A program made the position numbers and the translations under genes. From Methylobacterium durans (GTDB lineage Bacteria > Pseudomonadota > Alphaproteobacteria > Rhizobiales > Beijerinckiaceae), in NCBI RefSeq assembly GCF_003173715.1, contig NZ_CP029550.1, forward strand, positions 1,240,001 through 1,304,000: 64,000 nt of DNA. The letters run 5' to 3'. Below the pieces are notes generated by a model. That model worked only from the letters and a program-made list of their open reading frames with translations. It was not told where the DNA came from and ran no database searches. Position 1 is the stretch's first letter, and each line of letters starts with the position of its first letter. Positions 18,804 through 28,052 of this stretch are shown here, in pieces.

Positions 18804-20279
18804 TCAGAGGCTCGGCACGCGGCCGGGCGTCAGTGGGAGGCCGAGCGTGCCCCATACCTCCGCGAGCGCCTCGACCAGCGCGCCGATCTGCGCGTCGGTG
18901 TGCAGGGGCGTCGGCGTGATACGCAGCCGTTCCAGCCCTTTCGGAACGGTGGGGTAGTTGATCGGCTGGATGTAGATCCCGTGCCGCTCGAGCAAGCGAT
19001 CGGCCGCCGCCTTGCAGGCGCCGGCGTCGCGGACGAGGACGGGCAAGATGTGCGTACCGTGATCGAGCACCGGCAGTCCCGCTTCCGCCAGGGCCTGCTT
19101 CACCGCCGCCACCTGACCGCGCTGCGCCCGGCGCTCCGCGTCCGAACCCTTCAGGTGCCGGATCGAGGCGCAGGCCGCCGCGGCGGTCGCGGGCGGCAGG
19201 GCGGTGGTGAAGATGAAGCCCGGCGCGCAGCTGCGGATCGCATCGACGATGGCGGCACTCGCCGCGATGTAGCCGCCGATCACGCCGTAGGCCTTGGCCA
19301 GCGTCCCTTCGAGGATGTCGACGATGTCGGACGCCCCTTGCGCCTCGGCGATGCCCGCGCCGCGCGCGCCGTACATTCCGACCGCGTGCACCTCGTCGAG
19401 ATAGGTCATGGCACCGTAGCGGCGGGCCAGTCCGGCGATCGCGGCGACCGGCGCGACGTCGCCGTCCATCGAGTAGACGCTCTCGAAGACCACGATCTTC
19501 GGACGGTCTCGCGCCGCGCTCAGGATCGCTTCGAGATGGGCGAGGTCGTTGTGGCAGAAGATCGCCTTCTCGCAGCCGGACTGCCGGATGCCCTCGATGA
19601 TCGAGTTGTGATTGTCCGCGTCCGAGATCATCAGGCAGCCGGGGATCAGCCGGCCGATCGTCGAGAGACTCGCCTGATTGGAGACGTAGCCGGAGCTGAA
19701 GACCAGCGCCGCTTCCTTCCCGTGGAGATCCGCGAGTTCACCTTCGAGGGCCACGACGGGATGGCTGTTGCCGGAGATGTTGCGCGTACCGCCCGCGCCA
19801 ACCCCGTTGCGCTGCGCGGTGGCCACCAGCGCCTCGACGACGGCTGGATGCTGGCCCATGCCGAGATAGTCGTTCGAGCACCACACCGTCACCGGTCGGG
19901 CGCCGCCCGGAGCATGCCAGATCGCCTCCGGGAAGCGGCCCGCGACCCGCTCGATGTCCACGAAGACGCGGTATCGACTCTCCCCATGGAGCCGATCGAG
20001 GGCCCGCTGGAAATAGCCGCCGTAAGCGAGCGGGTCCGGGCCGGGCTGCGGCTCGATCGCCCGGCGAGACGCCGGCGCCGTGAGGGGCAGCCCCGGCAGG
20101 AAATGGGTCGGTGACAGCTCCTCCATGAGGGTCGCCGAGTCGACCCACTTGCCCTCGAAGCGACGCGCCGTCTGCCAGCCGCTCCGCGCGCAGTAGAGCA
20201 GGAAGGGCTTCTGCTCCGCCTCCGGCCAAGTCGTATCGGCGATCGGCAGAGGTTTCGCGCACTGGCCTGAGCAATTCAT
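18804..20279 (-). CDS. hemA: 5-aminolevulinate synthase with N-terminal extension
   Basis: This PLP enzyme joins glycine and succinyl-CoA to make 5-aminolevulinate, the first step of tetrapyrrole synthesis in alphaproteobacteria. The core starts near residue 86 ([20 protein letters not shown]) and keeps [12 protein letters not shown], the [10 protein letters not shown] motif (Asp295, His299) and the PLP lysine Lys329 in [13 protein letters not shown]. The total of 491 aa exceeds the usual ~405. The extra ~85 N-terminal residues (Cys3, Cys7, then [19 protein letters not shown] and [11 protein letters not shown]) resemble a small domain with a 'THWMPLP' end, as in DUF551-like proteins. The extension is unusual. 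This is probably a paralogue, with the housekeeping copy elsewhere; that is inferred, not seen. Confidence 0.88.
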   Translation of the reverse strand: MNCSGQCAKPLPIADTTWPEAEQKPFLLYCARSGWQTARRFEGKWVDSATLMEELSPTHFLPGLPLTAPASRRAIEPQPGPDPLAYGGYFQRALDRLHGESRYRVFVDIERVAGRFPEAIWHAPGGARPVTVWCSNDYLGMGQHPAVVEALVATAQRNGVGAGGTRNISGNSHPVVALEGELADLHGKEAALVFSSGYVSNQASLSTIGRLIPGCLMISDADNHNSIIEGIRQSGCEKAIFCHNDLAHLEAILSAARDRPKIVVFESVYSMDGDVAPVAAIAGLARRYGAMTYLDEVHAVGMYGARGAGIAEAQGASDIVDILEGTLAKAYGVIGGYIAASAAIVDAIRSCAPGFIFTTALPPATAAAACASIRHLKGSDAERRAQRGQVAAVKQALAEAGLPVLDHGTHILPVLVRDAGACKAAADRLLERHGIYIQPINYPTVPKGLERLRITPTPLHTDAQIGALVEALAEVWGTLGLPLTPGRVPSL

Positions 20280-20325
20280 GACTCGCCCCCGTCTCCAGAG
20301 GCAATCTTTAGAATTTATAAACTGA

Positions 20326-20387
20326 GATCAATTGCACTGATCGGCTAGTCAGTCGAACAAAGTAAAGCATTAGGGCGTACTAGTACG
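20326..20387 (-). promoter_or_regulatory. upstream region of the aminolevulinate synthase gene with two dyads
   Basis: Two symmetric elements lie 47-108 bases upstream of the start codon. GATCA-N7-TGATC is at 20326-20342 and the exact 12-bp palindrome CGTACTAGTACG is at 20376-20387. Between the first dyad and the gene is an AT-rich stretch (TTTATAAATTCT on the minus strand) that could be the -10 region. The dyads are not a canonical Fnr/FixK box (TTGAT-N4-ATCAA), although a TTGAT half is present. They are candidate operators only. Confidence 0.35.
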
Positions 20388-20428
20388 ATGTGCGCATACG
20401 CGAGGCCCCTCCCCTCTATCCGGTCCGC

Positions 20429-21397
20429 CTACCGAGTCGCCGGCTCCCAGACGGCGAGGGCCGAGGTGTCGACCGCGCGCGGCAGCAGCCCCTCGGCACG
20501 GAACGCATCGGCGATCTTCTGCTGCTCGGACAGGCCCTCGCGGGTCACGCGCTCGACCCGGTAGGAGCGCCGCTCGTTCGCCTGCCGGACGATCGGGGCC
20601 TCGATCCGCCAGAGCTTCGACAATTCGTCCGCCGCCGCATCCGGGTTCGCCTTCACCCAGAGACCGGTCTCGCGCAGCTTGTCGAAGACGATGGCGAGCA
20701 CGTCCGGACGGGCCGCCGCATAGGTGTCGGAGACGAGGTAGTAGCGCTTGTACAGGGAGAGGCCGGTTCCGTCGCGCAGGATGCGGGCGCCGGTCTGCGC
20801 CTGCGCCGCGGACAGGAAGGGGTCCCAGGCGACCCAGGCGTCGACGCTGGCCGAGGCCAGTGCGCTGCGCCCGTCGGCCGGCGTCAGGTAGGCCGGCGTG
20901 ATGCTCTTGAAGGGCAGGCCCTCGGCGGCGAGCGCGGCCAGCAGCAGGTAGTGGCTGCCGGCCCCCTTGGTCACGGCCACCTTGCGTCCTTTGAGATCGG
21001 CAACGCTCCGCAGGGGAGAATCGGCGGGGACGAGAATCGCCTGCGCGGTCGGCGACGGCGTCTCCTCGGCGAGGTAGGTGATGCGGGCCTGCGCCGCCTG
21101 GGCGAAGACGGGCACCGTGTCGGCGACGTCCGCCGAGACGTCGATGCTGCCCGCGTTCAGCGCCTCCATGATCGGCAGACCGCTCGTGAACTCGTGCCAG
21201 GACACCGAGACCTTGAGCGGCGCAAGGGCCTTCTCCAGGGCGCCGTTCTGGCGCAGCAGGGCGATCAGCGTCGAGGAGCGCTGGTAGCCGATGCGGAGCG
21301 ACGACGGGTCGGCCGCGGCAGGGCCCGCGGCGAGGGCGAAGAGGGCGAGGGCGAAGAGAGCGAGGGCGGCGGGGAGGGCCGTGAGGCGGCGGATCAT
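20429..21397 (-). CDS. ABC transporter substrate-binding protein, aliphatic sulfonate (SsuA) type
   Basis: A 322-aa periplasmic protein with a signal peptide (MIRRLTALPAALALFALALF ending GPAAADPS). It follows the SsuA/TauA/NrtA pattern: RIGYQRSSTLIALLRQNGAL, then KVSVSWHEFTSGLPIMEALN AG and DVADTVPVFAQAA. GRKVAVTKGAGSHYLLLAAL and VDAWVAWDPFLSAAQ are typical of the sulfonate branch. The likely role is delivery of alkanesulfonates or related organosulfur compounds to an inner-membrane ABC permease. It is the last gene of the minus-strand cluster that also holds a permease and an ATPase upstream, with the FAD protein between them. It starts 59 bases after the FAD gene stop. Confidence 0.85.
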   Translation of the reverse strand: MIRRLTALPAALALFALALFALAAGPAAADPSSLRIGYQRSSTLIALLRQNGALEKALAPLKVSVSWHEFTSGLPIMEALNAGSIDVSADVADTVPVFAQAAQARITYLAEETPSPTAQAILVPADSPLRSVADLKGRKVAVTKGAGSHYLLLAALAAEGLPFKSITPAYLTPADGRSALASASVDAWVAWDPFLSAAQAQTGARILRDGTGLSLYKRYYLVSDTYAAARPDVLAIVFDKLRETGLWVKANPDAAADELSKLWRIEAPIVRQANERRSYRVERVTREGLSEQQKIADAFRAEGLLPRAVDTSALAVWEPATR

Positions 21398-21455
21398 GGT
21401 GTCTCTCACGTCGGTTGCAGGAAGCTGGGCGGGCTGAGAAGGCCGCGGGCGGGTG

Positions 21456-22828
21456 TCAGGCGGCCTGCGCCCGATCGAGGTCCGCGGCCACCAGGGCGGC
21501 AATTTCGGCCGCCTGATTGCGGATGTCGGGCACCGCGATGCACTCCCACAGCACGCCGCGCAGGAGCGGCCCCAGCGTCCAGAGGCGACCGCTGCCGCGG
21601 GTGCCGAGGGCGCGGTAATCGGCGCCGGCATCGAGCCCGAGCCCGAAGGGACCCGGGCGCACGAGGCCGCGCGCCATCAGGCGGCGGAGCAGCGGATCGT
21701 CGGTCTCGGAGACCCGCCCGATGCCGGTGGCATCGAGGACGCACTGGACGTCCATGTGCACCGGCTGATCGGAGCCGCGCGGGTGCAACGTCACCGCCGC
21801 ATGCGCCTCGGCATCGACGATCGTTCCGACCCGGCCGGCGAGGACGGTGAGGCTGCCGCGCGCGATCTCGGCGGCGATCGCCTCGGCGCTGGGTGGCGCC
21901 GTCCGGTGCCGGTGGACGTCCCAGAACGGGCGCAGGTGGCGCAGGAACCGGGCGCGCTCGGGGGCGGCAGGCTGCGCCAGATGAAGTCGGTGACGGGGCG
22001 CAGCCCGTCGACGACGCCGCGCCAGTCGGCCCCGGTCGCGCGGGCGTCGGCCACTTCGCGCCGGATCCGGACGAGCAGCATGGTCAGCGAGGCGAGATCC
22101 CGCGTCGTGAGGTTCGGGGCAGCCCTCGCCTCCGCTGGAGCATGCCTCTCCGGCAGCAGCCCCCGGCGCGAGACGGCGACGATGCGGCCCGAGAAGCCGC
22201 GCTGGCGGAGCGTCGCGACCGTATCGACCATGGTCAGGCCGGTCCCGATGATGAGGACGGGCAGGTGCGGGTGCAGGCGGCCGAACGTCTCCGGGTGCCA
22301 GGGATCGACGCGGTAGCGGCTGCGCGGCTCTCCCGGCCCGGCGAGATTGCCGGCGGCGAGCACGGCTCCGGCGACCCGGTGCGCCTGTCCACCCTCGGTG
22401 CGAAGCACGAAGCCGCCGCCCGCGGGCTCGAGGTCCGTGACCGCGTCGTTGACGAGGCGCAGGCGCGGCAACCCCTCCGCCGTGATCGCCTGCCGCAGCA
22501 ATTCCGAGAGGTAGCGGCCGTAGACGCCGCGGGGAGCGAAGGTGCCCGCCAGCGTGCGCTGGACGCCGTCGCTCGGATGGCCCTCGAGCCAAGCTTCGAA
22601 ATGGTGCGGCCGGTCCGAGAAGGCGCTCATGTTTGCGGCGCGCAGGTTCAGGAGATGGGCCGGCTCCGATGTCGCGTAGGCGAGGCCGCGCCCGAACGCC
22701 TCCGCCCGCTCGCAAAGCAGGACCGGGCGCTGCGGCGGCAGCGCCGAGAGGAGTTGGAGCGCCGCCATCGTGCCGCTGAATCCGGCACCGATCACGGCGA
22801 TGGGAAGAGCGGGTTCCGTCGCGGGCAT
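21456..22828 (-). pseudogene. FAD/NAD(P)-binding oxidoreductase-like protein, frameshifted in a C-run
   Basis: The N-terminal frame begins with a Rossmann dinucleotide site, LPIAVIGAGFSGTMAALQLL, and holds a second motif, LPVLIIGTGLTMVDTVATL. This fits the FAD-NAD(P)-binding family (Pfam NAD_binding_9 type). After IWRSLPP the frame is lost. Adding one C on the coding strand at the five-base run 21960-21964 leads into the second frame (ERARFLRHLRPFWDVHRHR and so on) and ends at 21456, giving 457 aa. The gene lies inside the sulfonate-type ABC cluster, where such flavoproteins recur. Its reaction is unknown. A base-calling error is the simpler reading of the break. Confidence 0.8.
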
Positions 22829-22888
22829 CGAGGCGTGTTCCTAGCGGGCCGGCCGGAGGTCGGCTCGTCGCTCGCGATAGCTAGCTTC

Positions 22889-22904
22889 GTTCTTTTAAAA
22901 GAAC
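22889..22904. promoter_or_regulatory. perfect 16-bp palindrome upstream of the FAD protein gene
   Basis: GTTCTTTTAAAAGAAC is an exact 16-bp palindrome, 61 bases before the start codon of the minus-strand FAD gene, in a 226-base gap that is AT-rich compared with its surroundings. A weaker relative, GTTCTTTCAAAC on the minus strand, lies near 23025-23036. Position and symmetry suit an operator for a dimeric regulator controlling the FAD protein and the downstream binding protein as a separate transcription unit. Confidence 0.45.
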
Positions 22905-23054
22905 AAGAGCAATCGAATTCAGAGATCGTCAGGTCCGGCCGACACTGCGCCATCTCAGAACATGCGAGAGGTTTTGCGTCTATAAGCAGCGCCCGGAAGC
23001 GAAAAGGCTTTCATCCGCGTGGCGTTTGAAAGAACGAACGTTTTGCCCGCACGA

Positions 23055-23906
23055 TCAGGCGGCCCCGACCGGCATTCCGGGCAGGCCGAGCGGCGTCAGG
23101 CGCGGCAGCGAGGGCTGTCCGTCCCGAGATCGTAGCAGGTCGAGGCAATGTCGCTTCAGGGCGATGAAGTCGGGGTCGGCGACGAGGTCGCGCGCGCGGG
23201 GCCGCGCGAAACCGAGGGGGATGTCCTCCAGGATGCGGCCGGGGCGGGCCGACATCACGAGCACGCGGTCGCCGAGGAACAGCGCCTCGTCGATGTCGTG
23301 GGTCACGAACACGACGGTGGTGGGAAGCCGCGTCCAGACGTCGAGCAGCAATTCCTGCATCATCAGGCGGGTCTGTGCATCGAGCGCGCCGAAGGGCTCG
23401 TCCATCAGGAGGACGCGTGGCTCGTTGATCAGGACGCGGGCGATCTCGGCCCGCTGCTGCATGCCGCCCGACAATTCGGCCGGATAGCGGTCGGCGAAGT
23501 CCGCGAGGCCGACGAGGGCGAGGTAGGCCCTCGCCCTGGCGAGGCGTTCCGCCCTCGGGAGGCCGCGCATCTTCGGGCCGAAGGCGACGTTGTCGATGAC
23601 CCGCTTCCACGGCAGAAGCGTGTGCTGCTGGAAGACGATACCCCGTTCCGGATGGGGTCCCGACACCGCCTCCCCGTCGAGGCCGACGCTGCCGCGGCTC
23701 GGCACCAGATGGCCCGCGAGCGCACCGAGCAGGGTCGATTTCCCGCAGCCCGAGGGCCCGAGCAGGCAGACGAACTGACGGGCGGGGATGGCGAGGCGGA
23801 TGCCATCGACGACATCGAAGGCCGCCGCGCCGCGGCCCAGGCGGATGGTCACATCCGTGATCGCGAGCGATCCAGAACGCGACGTGGGGGCGTTGATCGC
23901 GATCAT
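23055..23906 (-). CDS. ABC transporter ATP-binding protein, nitrate/sulfonate/taurine type
   Basis: A 283-aa ATPase with all nucleotide-binding motifs: Walker A GPSGCGKSTLLGALAGH, Q-loop VFQQHTLLPWKRV, signature LSGGMQQRAEIARVL, Walker B RVLLMDEPFGALD and H-loop FVTHDIDEALFL. The phrase LPWKRVIDNVAFG is typical of SsuB/TauB/NrtD proteins. Its ATG overlaps the permease stop codon (ATGA), so translation is coupled. Together with the two upstream genes it forms a complete importer. Substrate class is inferred from subfamily; nitrate, bicarbonate, taurine and alkanesulfonates remain possible. Confidence 0.92.
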   Translation of the reverse strand: MIAINAPTSRSGSLAITDVTIRLGRGAAAFDVVDGIRLAIPARQFVCLLGPSGCGKSTLLGALAGHLVPSRGSVGLDGEAVSGPHPERGIVFQQHTLLPWKRVIDNVAFGPKMRGLPRAERLARARAYLALVGLADFADRYPAELSGGMQQRAEIARVLINEPRVLLMDEPFGALDAQTRLMMQELLLDVWTRLPTTVVFVTHDIDEALFLGDRVLVMSARPGRILEDIPLGFARPRARDLVADPDFIALKRHCLDLLRSRDGQPSLPRLTPLGLPGMPVGAA

Positions 23907-24760
23907 GCCCGGATCCCCGCCCGGGTCCAGGGCATGGCGAGGCTGCCGAGGGCGCGCACGGCAGCGCTCGAGGCCATGCCGAGCAGCCCGATCAGGAGCA
24001 TCCCGACCACGATGTCGTCGTAGTTCTGCAAGGTGTAGGATTCCCAGGTGAAGTAGCCGATGCCGTACTGGCCCGAGATCATCTCGGCGGTGACGAGGCA
24101 GAACCACGCCGTGCCCATGCCGATCGCGGCCCCCGTGACGATGCTCGGCGCCGCGGACGGAACGACGACCTCGCGCAGGATCGCGCCCTGACCGGCGCCG
24201 AGGCTCCGGGCGGAGGCGACGAGGCGCGCGCTGACCGCTTCCGCCCCATGCACCGTGTTGAGCAGGATCGGGAACAGGGCGCCCGTGAAGGTGATGAAGA
24301 CCATCGACAGCTCGGAGGATGGGAACATCAGGATCGCGAGCGGGATCCAGGCGACGGCGGGGATCGGGCGCAGCACCTCGAGCGGCGGAAGCAGGAGGTC
24401 GCGGGCGACTGCCGAGCGGCCGATGGCGAGGCCGAGGACCACGCCCGCGGCGAGCGCCGCCAGGAAGCCGCTCAGCACCCGGGCGAGGCTCGCGCCCACA
24501 TGGGCACCGAGCTTCGGCGACTGGGCGAGCGCGGCCGCCGCCCGCGCCACGTCGAGGGGCGTCGGCACGTTGCGGAAGGTGACGAGGCCGAGATCGAGCT
24601 TGAGGCTCGCGGCGAGGTGCCAGAGGAGGAGCCCGAGGCCGAGCGCCCCGGCCCGCAGCGCGAGGCGCCCGAGCGGCAGGCGCGGCCGGAAGGCGGCGCG
24701 GGCGCGGGGTGCCTCCCGCCCGGCCGCCAGGGCCGGGACGTCGATCGCCGCGCTGGTCAT
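23903..24760 (-). CDS. ABC transporter permease, SsuC/TauC type
   Basis: The 285-aa protein has six predicted membrane helices and the cytosolic EAA loop near the middle of the C-terminal half (ARSLGAGQGAILREVVVPSA, with the conserved G-x(9)-P spacing). PLEVLRPIPAVAWIPLAILM is the strongly conserved helix found in taurine, nitrate and sulfonate permeases. It starts at 24760 in an ATGA overlap with the binding-protein stop and ends in another ATGA overlap with the ATPase start. The three genes are therefore one translationally coupled unit. Confidence 0.9.
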   Translation of the reverse strand: MTSAAIDVPALAAGREAPRARAAFRPRLPLGRLALRAGALGLGLLLWHLAASLKLDLGLVTFRNVPTPLDVARAAAALAQSPKLGAHVGASLARVLSGFLAALAAGVVLGLAIGRSAVARDLLLPPLEVLRPIPAVAWIPLAILMFPSSELSMVFITFTGALFPILLNTVHGAEAVSARLVASARSLGAGQGAILREVVVPSAAPSIVTGAAIGMGTAWFCLVTAEMISGQYGIGYFTWESYTLQNYDDIVVGMLLIGLLGMASSAAVRALGSLAMPWTRAGIRA

Positions 24761-26175
24761 CGGGCGCTCAGCCGCGCTTCGCCGGCGCGGGCGGCGGCGA
24801 AGTCGATCACCTCGCCCCCGTGGGCCTTGGCGAAGGTCTCCGCGTCGCCCTTGAGGAGGAAGGCGCTGAGGCGCCGCTCCCGGTCCTGCACGTACCAGGC
24901 CTGCGCGGCGAAGAGCTTGATGCCGCTGTTGCGGTCCTGCGCGTAGACGACGCGGGCCGTGCCGCCCGCCTTCTCCAGGGCCGCGAGGGCGGCGAGCGCC
25001 GCCTCGGGGGAGGCGTAGGGACGGACCTTGTCCTCGCCCTTCACCCAGATCTCGGCCACGCGCGAGACGTCGGTGATGGGCTTGCCCGTCGCCGCGTCGG
25101 CGTTCCGGAGCGGATTCTGGGCGTAGTCGCCGAGGCGGGCCGCGTAGTCGAGGCCCGCCTGCGCGGCGGCTGCGCGGACGAAGCGGTCGTCCACGAACCG
25201 GTCGACGTCGAGGTCGCCGTCGGCCTTCTTGAGGAGCGTCAGGGTCTCGATCGATGTCTTCAGGGCCTGCCGGTATTCCGGCTTCCAGGTGATGTCGCGG
25301 GTCTGCAGGCCGAGGGGCCCGTGGAAGAGGTAGGCGACCTCGGCCTCGATGCCGGTCACGCGCTCGACGAGCTCGGAATACTTCTCCGGCTCGGCCGCGA
25401 ACAGGCGGTCGGCCTCGATCGCGGCGCGCAGGTAGGCGGTGACGATCTCGGGGTAGCGCTCGGCGTAGGCCGCGTCGACGAGGGAGCCGTGGAAGGTCGG
25501 GGCGTCGGATTGCGAGCCGTCGTAGATCTTGCGGGCGATGCCGCGCCAGGGAAAGAGCTCGGCGAAGGGCACGAAGTCCGCGTGCGCCTCGATCTTGTTG
25601 GCCTTGAGCGCCGAGCCCGCCACCTCGGGGGCCTGCGTGATGATGGTGACGTCCCGCTCCGGGTCCCAGCCCTGCGCCTTCACGGCGCGCAGGAGCAGGC
25701 CGTGCGCGGTCGAGGCGAAGGGCACCGAGATCGTCTTGCCCTTGAGGTCCGCGAAGGATTGCACCGGCGAGGCGGTCGGCACCACGATGCCGTTCCCGCT
25801 GCCGCGGACGCTGCCCGAGAGCACACTGAGGAACAGGCTCTTGCGGCCGGCCTTGGCGAAGGCGGCCCCGTTCAGCGATCCGGGAAAGTCGGCCATCGCG
25901 CCGAAATCGAGCTTGCCCGCGACCATCTCGTTGGTCAGCGGCGCGCCGCTGGTGAAGTTGCGCCACTGGATGTCGTAGGTCGCGTCCTTGTACTTGCCGT
26001 CGCGGGGCAGGAACTTCTCCAGGAGCTTCAGCTCGCGGATCAGGAGGCCGCCGGTCGCGCAGTTGATCGTGGTGTCCTGCGTGCCCACGGCGACCCGGAT
26101 GGTCTCGGCCTCGGCCGATCCGACGAGGGTAGTGGCCGCCAGCAGGGCGGCGGCGAGGCGGCGGAAGGGGATCAC
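24757..26175 (-). CDS. ABC transporter substrate-binding protein, GTG start
   Basis: A 472-aa periplasmic protein of the NMT1/SsuA-like class. The signal peptide is IPFRRLAAALLAATTLVGSAEAE in outline, so the GTG at 26175 is the best start; an in-frame ATG at 26298 would put about 40 poor residues before it. Core features are RVAVGTQDTTINCATGGLLI, WRNFTSGAPLTNEMVAGKLD and FADLKGKTISVPFASTAHGL. At 472 aa it is longer than ordinary SsuA (~320), resembling the larger binding proteins of some nitrate/sulfonate systems. The extra length lies in the C-terminal third. It is the first gene of the importer unit. Confidence 0.85.
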   Translation of the reverse strand: MIPFRRLAAALLAATTLVGSAEAETIRVAVGTQDTTINCATGGLLIRELKLLEKFLPRDGKYKDATYDIQWRNFTSGAPLTNEMVAGKLDFGAMADFPGSLNGAAFAKAGRKSLFLSVLSGSVRGSGNGIVVPTASPVQSFADLKGKTISVPFASTAHGLLLRAVKAQGWDPERDVTIITQAPEVAGSALKANKIEAHADFVPFAELFPWRGIARKIYDGSQSDAPTFHGSLVDAAYAERYPEIVTAYLRAAIEADRLFAAEPEKYSELVERVTGIEAEVAYLFHGPLGLQTRDITWKPEYRQALKTSIETLTLLKKADGDLDVDRFVDDRFVRAAAAQAGLDYAARLGDYAQNPLRNADAATGKPITDVSRVAEIWVKGEDKVRPYASPEAALAALAALEKAGGTARVVYAQDRNSGIKLFAAQAWYVQDRERRLSAFLLKGDAETFAKAHGGEVIDFAAARAGEARLSAR

Positions 26176-26518
26176 GCGGGCAGGCTCCGTCGGAAGGGTG
26201 TGGCCGCGGCGGCGCCGGAATTGGGCGGCTTGCCGCACTGCGGGAACGGGGCCGATGTTCGTCCCCGCACAGCAACGGAGACCAGCAATTAATTGCATCG
26301 CCGCAGTAACGTCACATCCATACGGTCCGCGCCGAGGTGTTTCGAAATAGAAATCTCCGTACGAGCGGTGAAAGGAAAGAATGTCCTTTGGCCGTGTCTG
26401 GATTTGGAATGGCTCAAAACGGTCTCGGACGGATAATGAAACGGCCGCGGGCGCGGTGCGGACCGACCCGTCCCGAGCCCCCGTCCCGCCCCAAGCCCGA
26501 ATCGGACCGCTGCCGCCC
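26176..26518. promoter_or_regulatory. divergent promoter region between the ABC importer and the Crp/Fnr gene
   Basis: This 343-base gap separates two divergent units. GCAATTAATTGC, a perfect 12-bp palindrome, lies at 26285-26296, 110 bases upstream of the importer. A short AT-rich patch (TTTCGAAATAGAAATC, 26340-26355) follows. The arrangement suggests that the Crp/Fnr protein encoded to the right may control the importer, but no experimental consensus is known to me for this subgroup. Nothing else recognisable is present. Confidence 0.4.
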
Positions 26519-27283
26519 ATGCCGTCGACGATCGTCGCACTCGCTCCGTCCCGCACGCCGGCGCCCCTGATCGCCAGCGCCCTGTTCCTGAGCGAGAGCA
26601 TCGAGGGATTCGACGACGGTGCCGCCTTCCTCGACCGCCTGACGCCGGGCGAGGTCGCGCGCCTGCGGGATGCCGGCCGCTCCCTCGCGCTCGCGCCCGG
26701 GCAGAGCGTGTTCGAGCAGGGCCAGCCGCACTCGGGCATCTTCCTGATCGAGGAGGGCCGGGTCCGGGTCTTCTACACCGGCCCCTCCGGCCGCCAGATC
26801 ACGCTGGCCTACTGGACGCCGGGCCACTTCATCGGCGGCCCGAGCCTCACCGGCGGCGGCCTCCATCAATGGTCGGGCGAGGCGATCGAGCCCTGCCGCG
26901 TCACCGCGCTCTCCGCGGCGACCCTGCAGAGCCTCGTGCGCCAGATGCCGAACTTCGCCCTCTGCCTGATCGAGGCGCTGGAGGCCAAGGGCCGCTGCTA
27001 CACGGCGATGGCCCAGATGCTCGGAACCCGCTCGGTGATCGAGCGGCTGGCCCAACTCCTCCTCAACCTCGGCGACCTCTACGGGCGGCGCGTCGACGGC
27101 GCGGTCGTGATCGAGCGCCGGATCACGCACGACGAGATCGCGGCCCTCGTCGGCTCGACCCGGCAATGGGTGACGATGATGCTGCGGCGCTTCCAGGACG
27201 AGGGCGTTCTCGCGGTCGACCGGTCCTGCATCCGGCTGAAGCGGCCGTCCCGGCTGCAGGACATCGTCCAGGGCGAGGCGTGA
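26519..27283 (+). CDS. Crp/Fnr-family transcriptional regulator
   Basis: A 254-aa regulator. The N-terminal sensor beta-roll contains GQSVFEQGQPHSGIFLIEEG and ITLAYWTPGHFIGGPSL. The dimerisation helix follows (MLGTRSVIERLAQLLLNLGD), and the winged-helix domain has THDEIAALVGSTRQWVTMML as helix-turn-helix. No Cys cluster for an Fe-S centre. I chose the ATG at 26519 as the last one before the conserved part, although the frame is open to 26381. Divergent placement next to the ABC importer suggests local control of it. Confidence 0.85.
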   Translation: MPSTIVALAPSRTPAPLIASALFLSESIEGFDDGAAFLDRLTPGEVARLRDAGRSLALAPGQSVFEQGQPHSGIFLIEEGRVRVFYTGPSGRQITLAYWTPGHFIGGPSLTGGGLHQWSGEAIEPCRVTALSAATLQSLVRQMPNFALCLIEALEAKGRCYTAMAQMLGTRSVIERLAQLLLNLGDLYGRRVDGAVVIERRITHDEIAALVGSTRQWVTMMLRRFQDEGVLAVDRSCIRLKRPSRLQDIVQGEA

Positions 27284-27447
27284 GCCGAGCCTGTCCGTTC
27301 GCGTCCATCGGCGCCGTCCCGGGTCCATTGCCCTCACGAGGGAACGCCTTCCGCGCCCCGCCGAGGGGTCGAGATCTGACGCTTGGTACCCGCTCGCGCA
27401 GTGCGCTGAGGGTGGAAAGCAGCCGTAAGATCGAGAGGCAACCGGTC

Positions 27448-27972
27448 TCAGGCACCAAGCACCCTGGGGTCGTTCGGATCGCGCCAGAAACATCGTGCGG
27501 CGCGCAGGCTGATCGCCACGAGCCGTAGCCAAACGAGTGGGCGCTGGATCAGTGGCACCGCCTGTATACGGGCACGCACGAGTTGGACTTCGGCAGGGAT
27601 GTGCCCAAGTGAAACAGCCCAGCGCCACGCCGTGATCGCTCGGTTTATGTCCCTTGGCGTGATCTGACCGGCCCGATAGTGCTCGCCGAGGGCGTAGGCT
27701 GCGGGCGAGAACCCTTTGTCCGCTGCATCCTCCAGCAAGGCCAGCACGCGCTCGACTTGCCCCGTTGCATGAAGAAACGAGGCGAGCCGATAGCTCGCCT
27801 CCGGGTCGCCGCCTGCGGCCGCGCGCTCCAGCCAGCGGGAAGCGAGGGCGAGATTGGGCGCGATGAACTTGCCTTCAAAGTAGGCCCAACCGAGCCACAT
27901 CTGGTCTGCGACACCACCGCTCTCGGCCGCGCTGACATAGCCGTGCAGTTCGATATCAGACCACTTGCTCAT
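27448..27972 (-). CDS. Sel1/TPR-like repeat protein, 174 aa
   Basis: The protein is built of helical hairpins of the Sel1 type: AWAYFEGK-like LGWAYFEGKFIAPNLALASR, then WLERAAAGGDPEASYRLASF and YALGEHYRAGQITPRDINRA. These give about three repeats, followed by a C-terminal amphipathic or membrane-near segment (LVWLRLVAISLRAARCFW). I chose the ATG at 27972 (MSKWSDIELHGYV). Sel1 repeats mediate protein contacts; partners are unknown. It has no signal peptide. Confidence 0.65.
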   Translation of the reverse strand: MSKWSDIELHGYVSAAESGGVADQMWLGWAYFEGKFIAPNLALASRWLERAAAGGDPEASYRLASFLHATGQVERVLALLEDAADKGFSPAAYALGEHYRAGQITPRDINRAITAWRWAVSLGHIPAEVQLVRARIQAVPLIQRPLVWLRLVAISLRAARCFWRDPNDPRVLGA

Positions 27973-28052
27973 ACGACGATTATGCACGGGGTCAGGGTAT
28001 GTCCGCAAAGTGTGGCTTGCAGACCTGAGGCAAGTGACAGACAATCCTCGCC

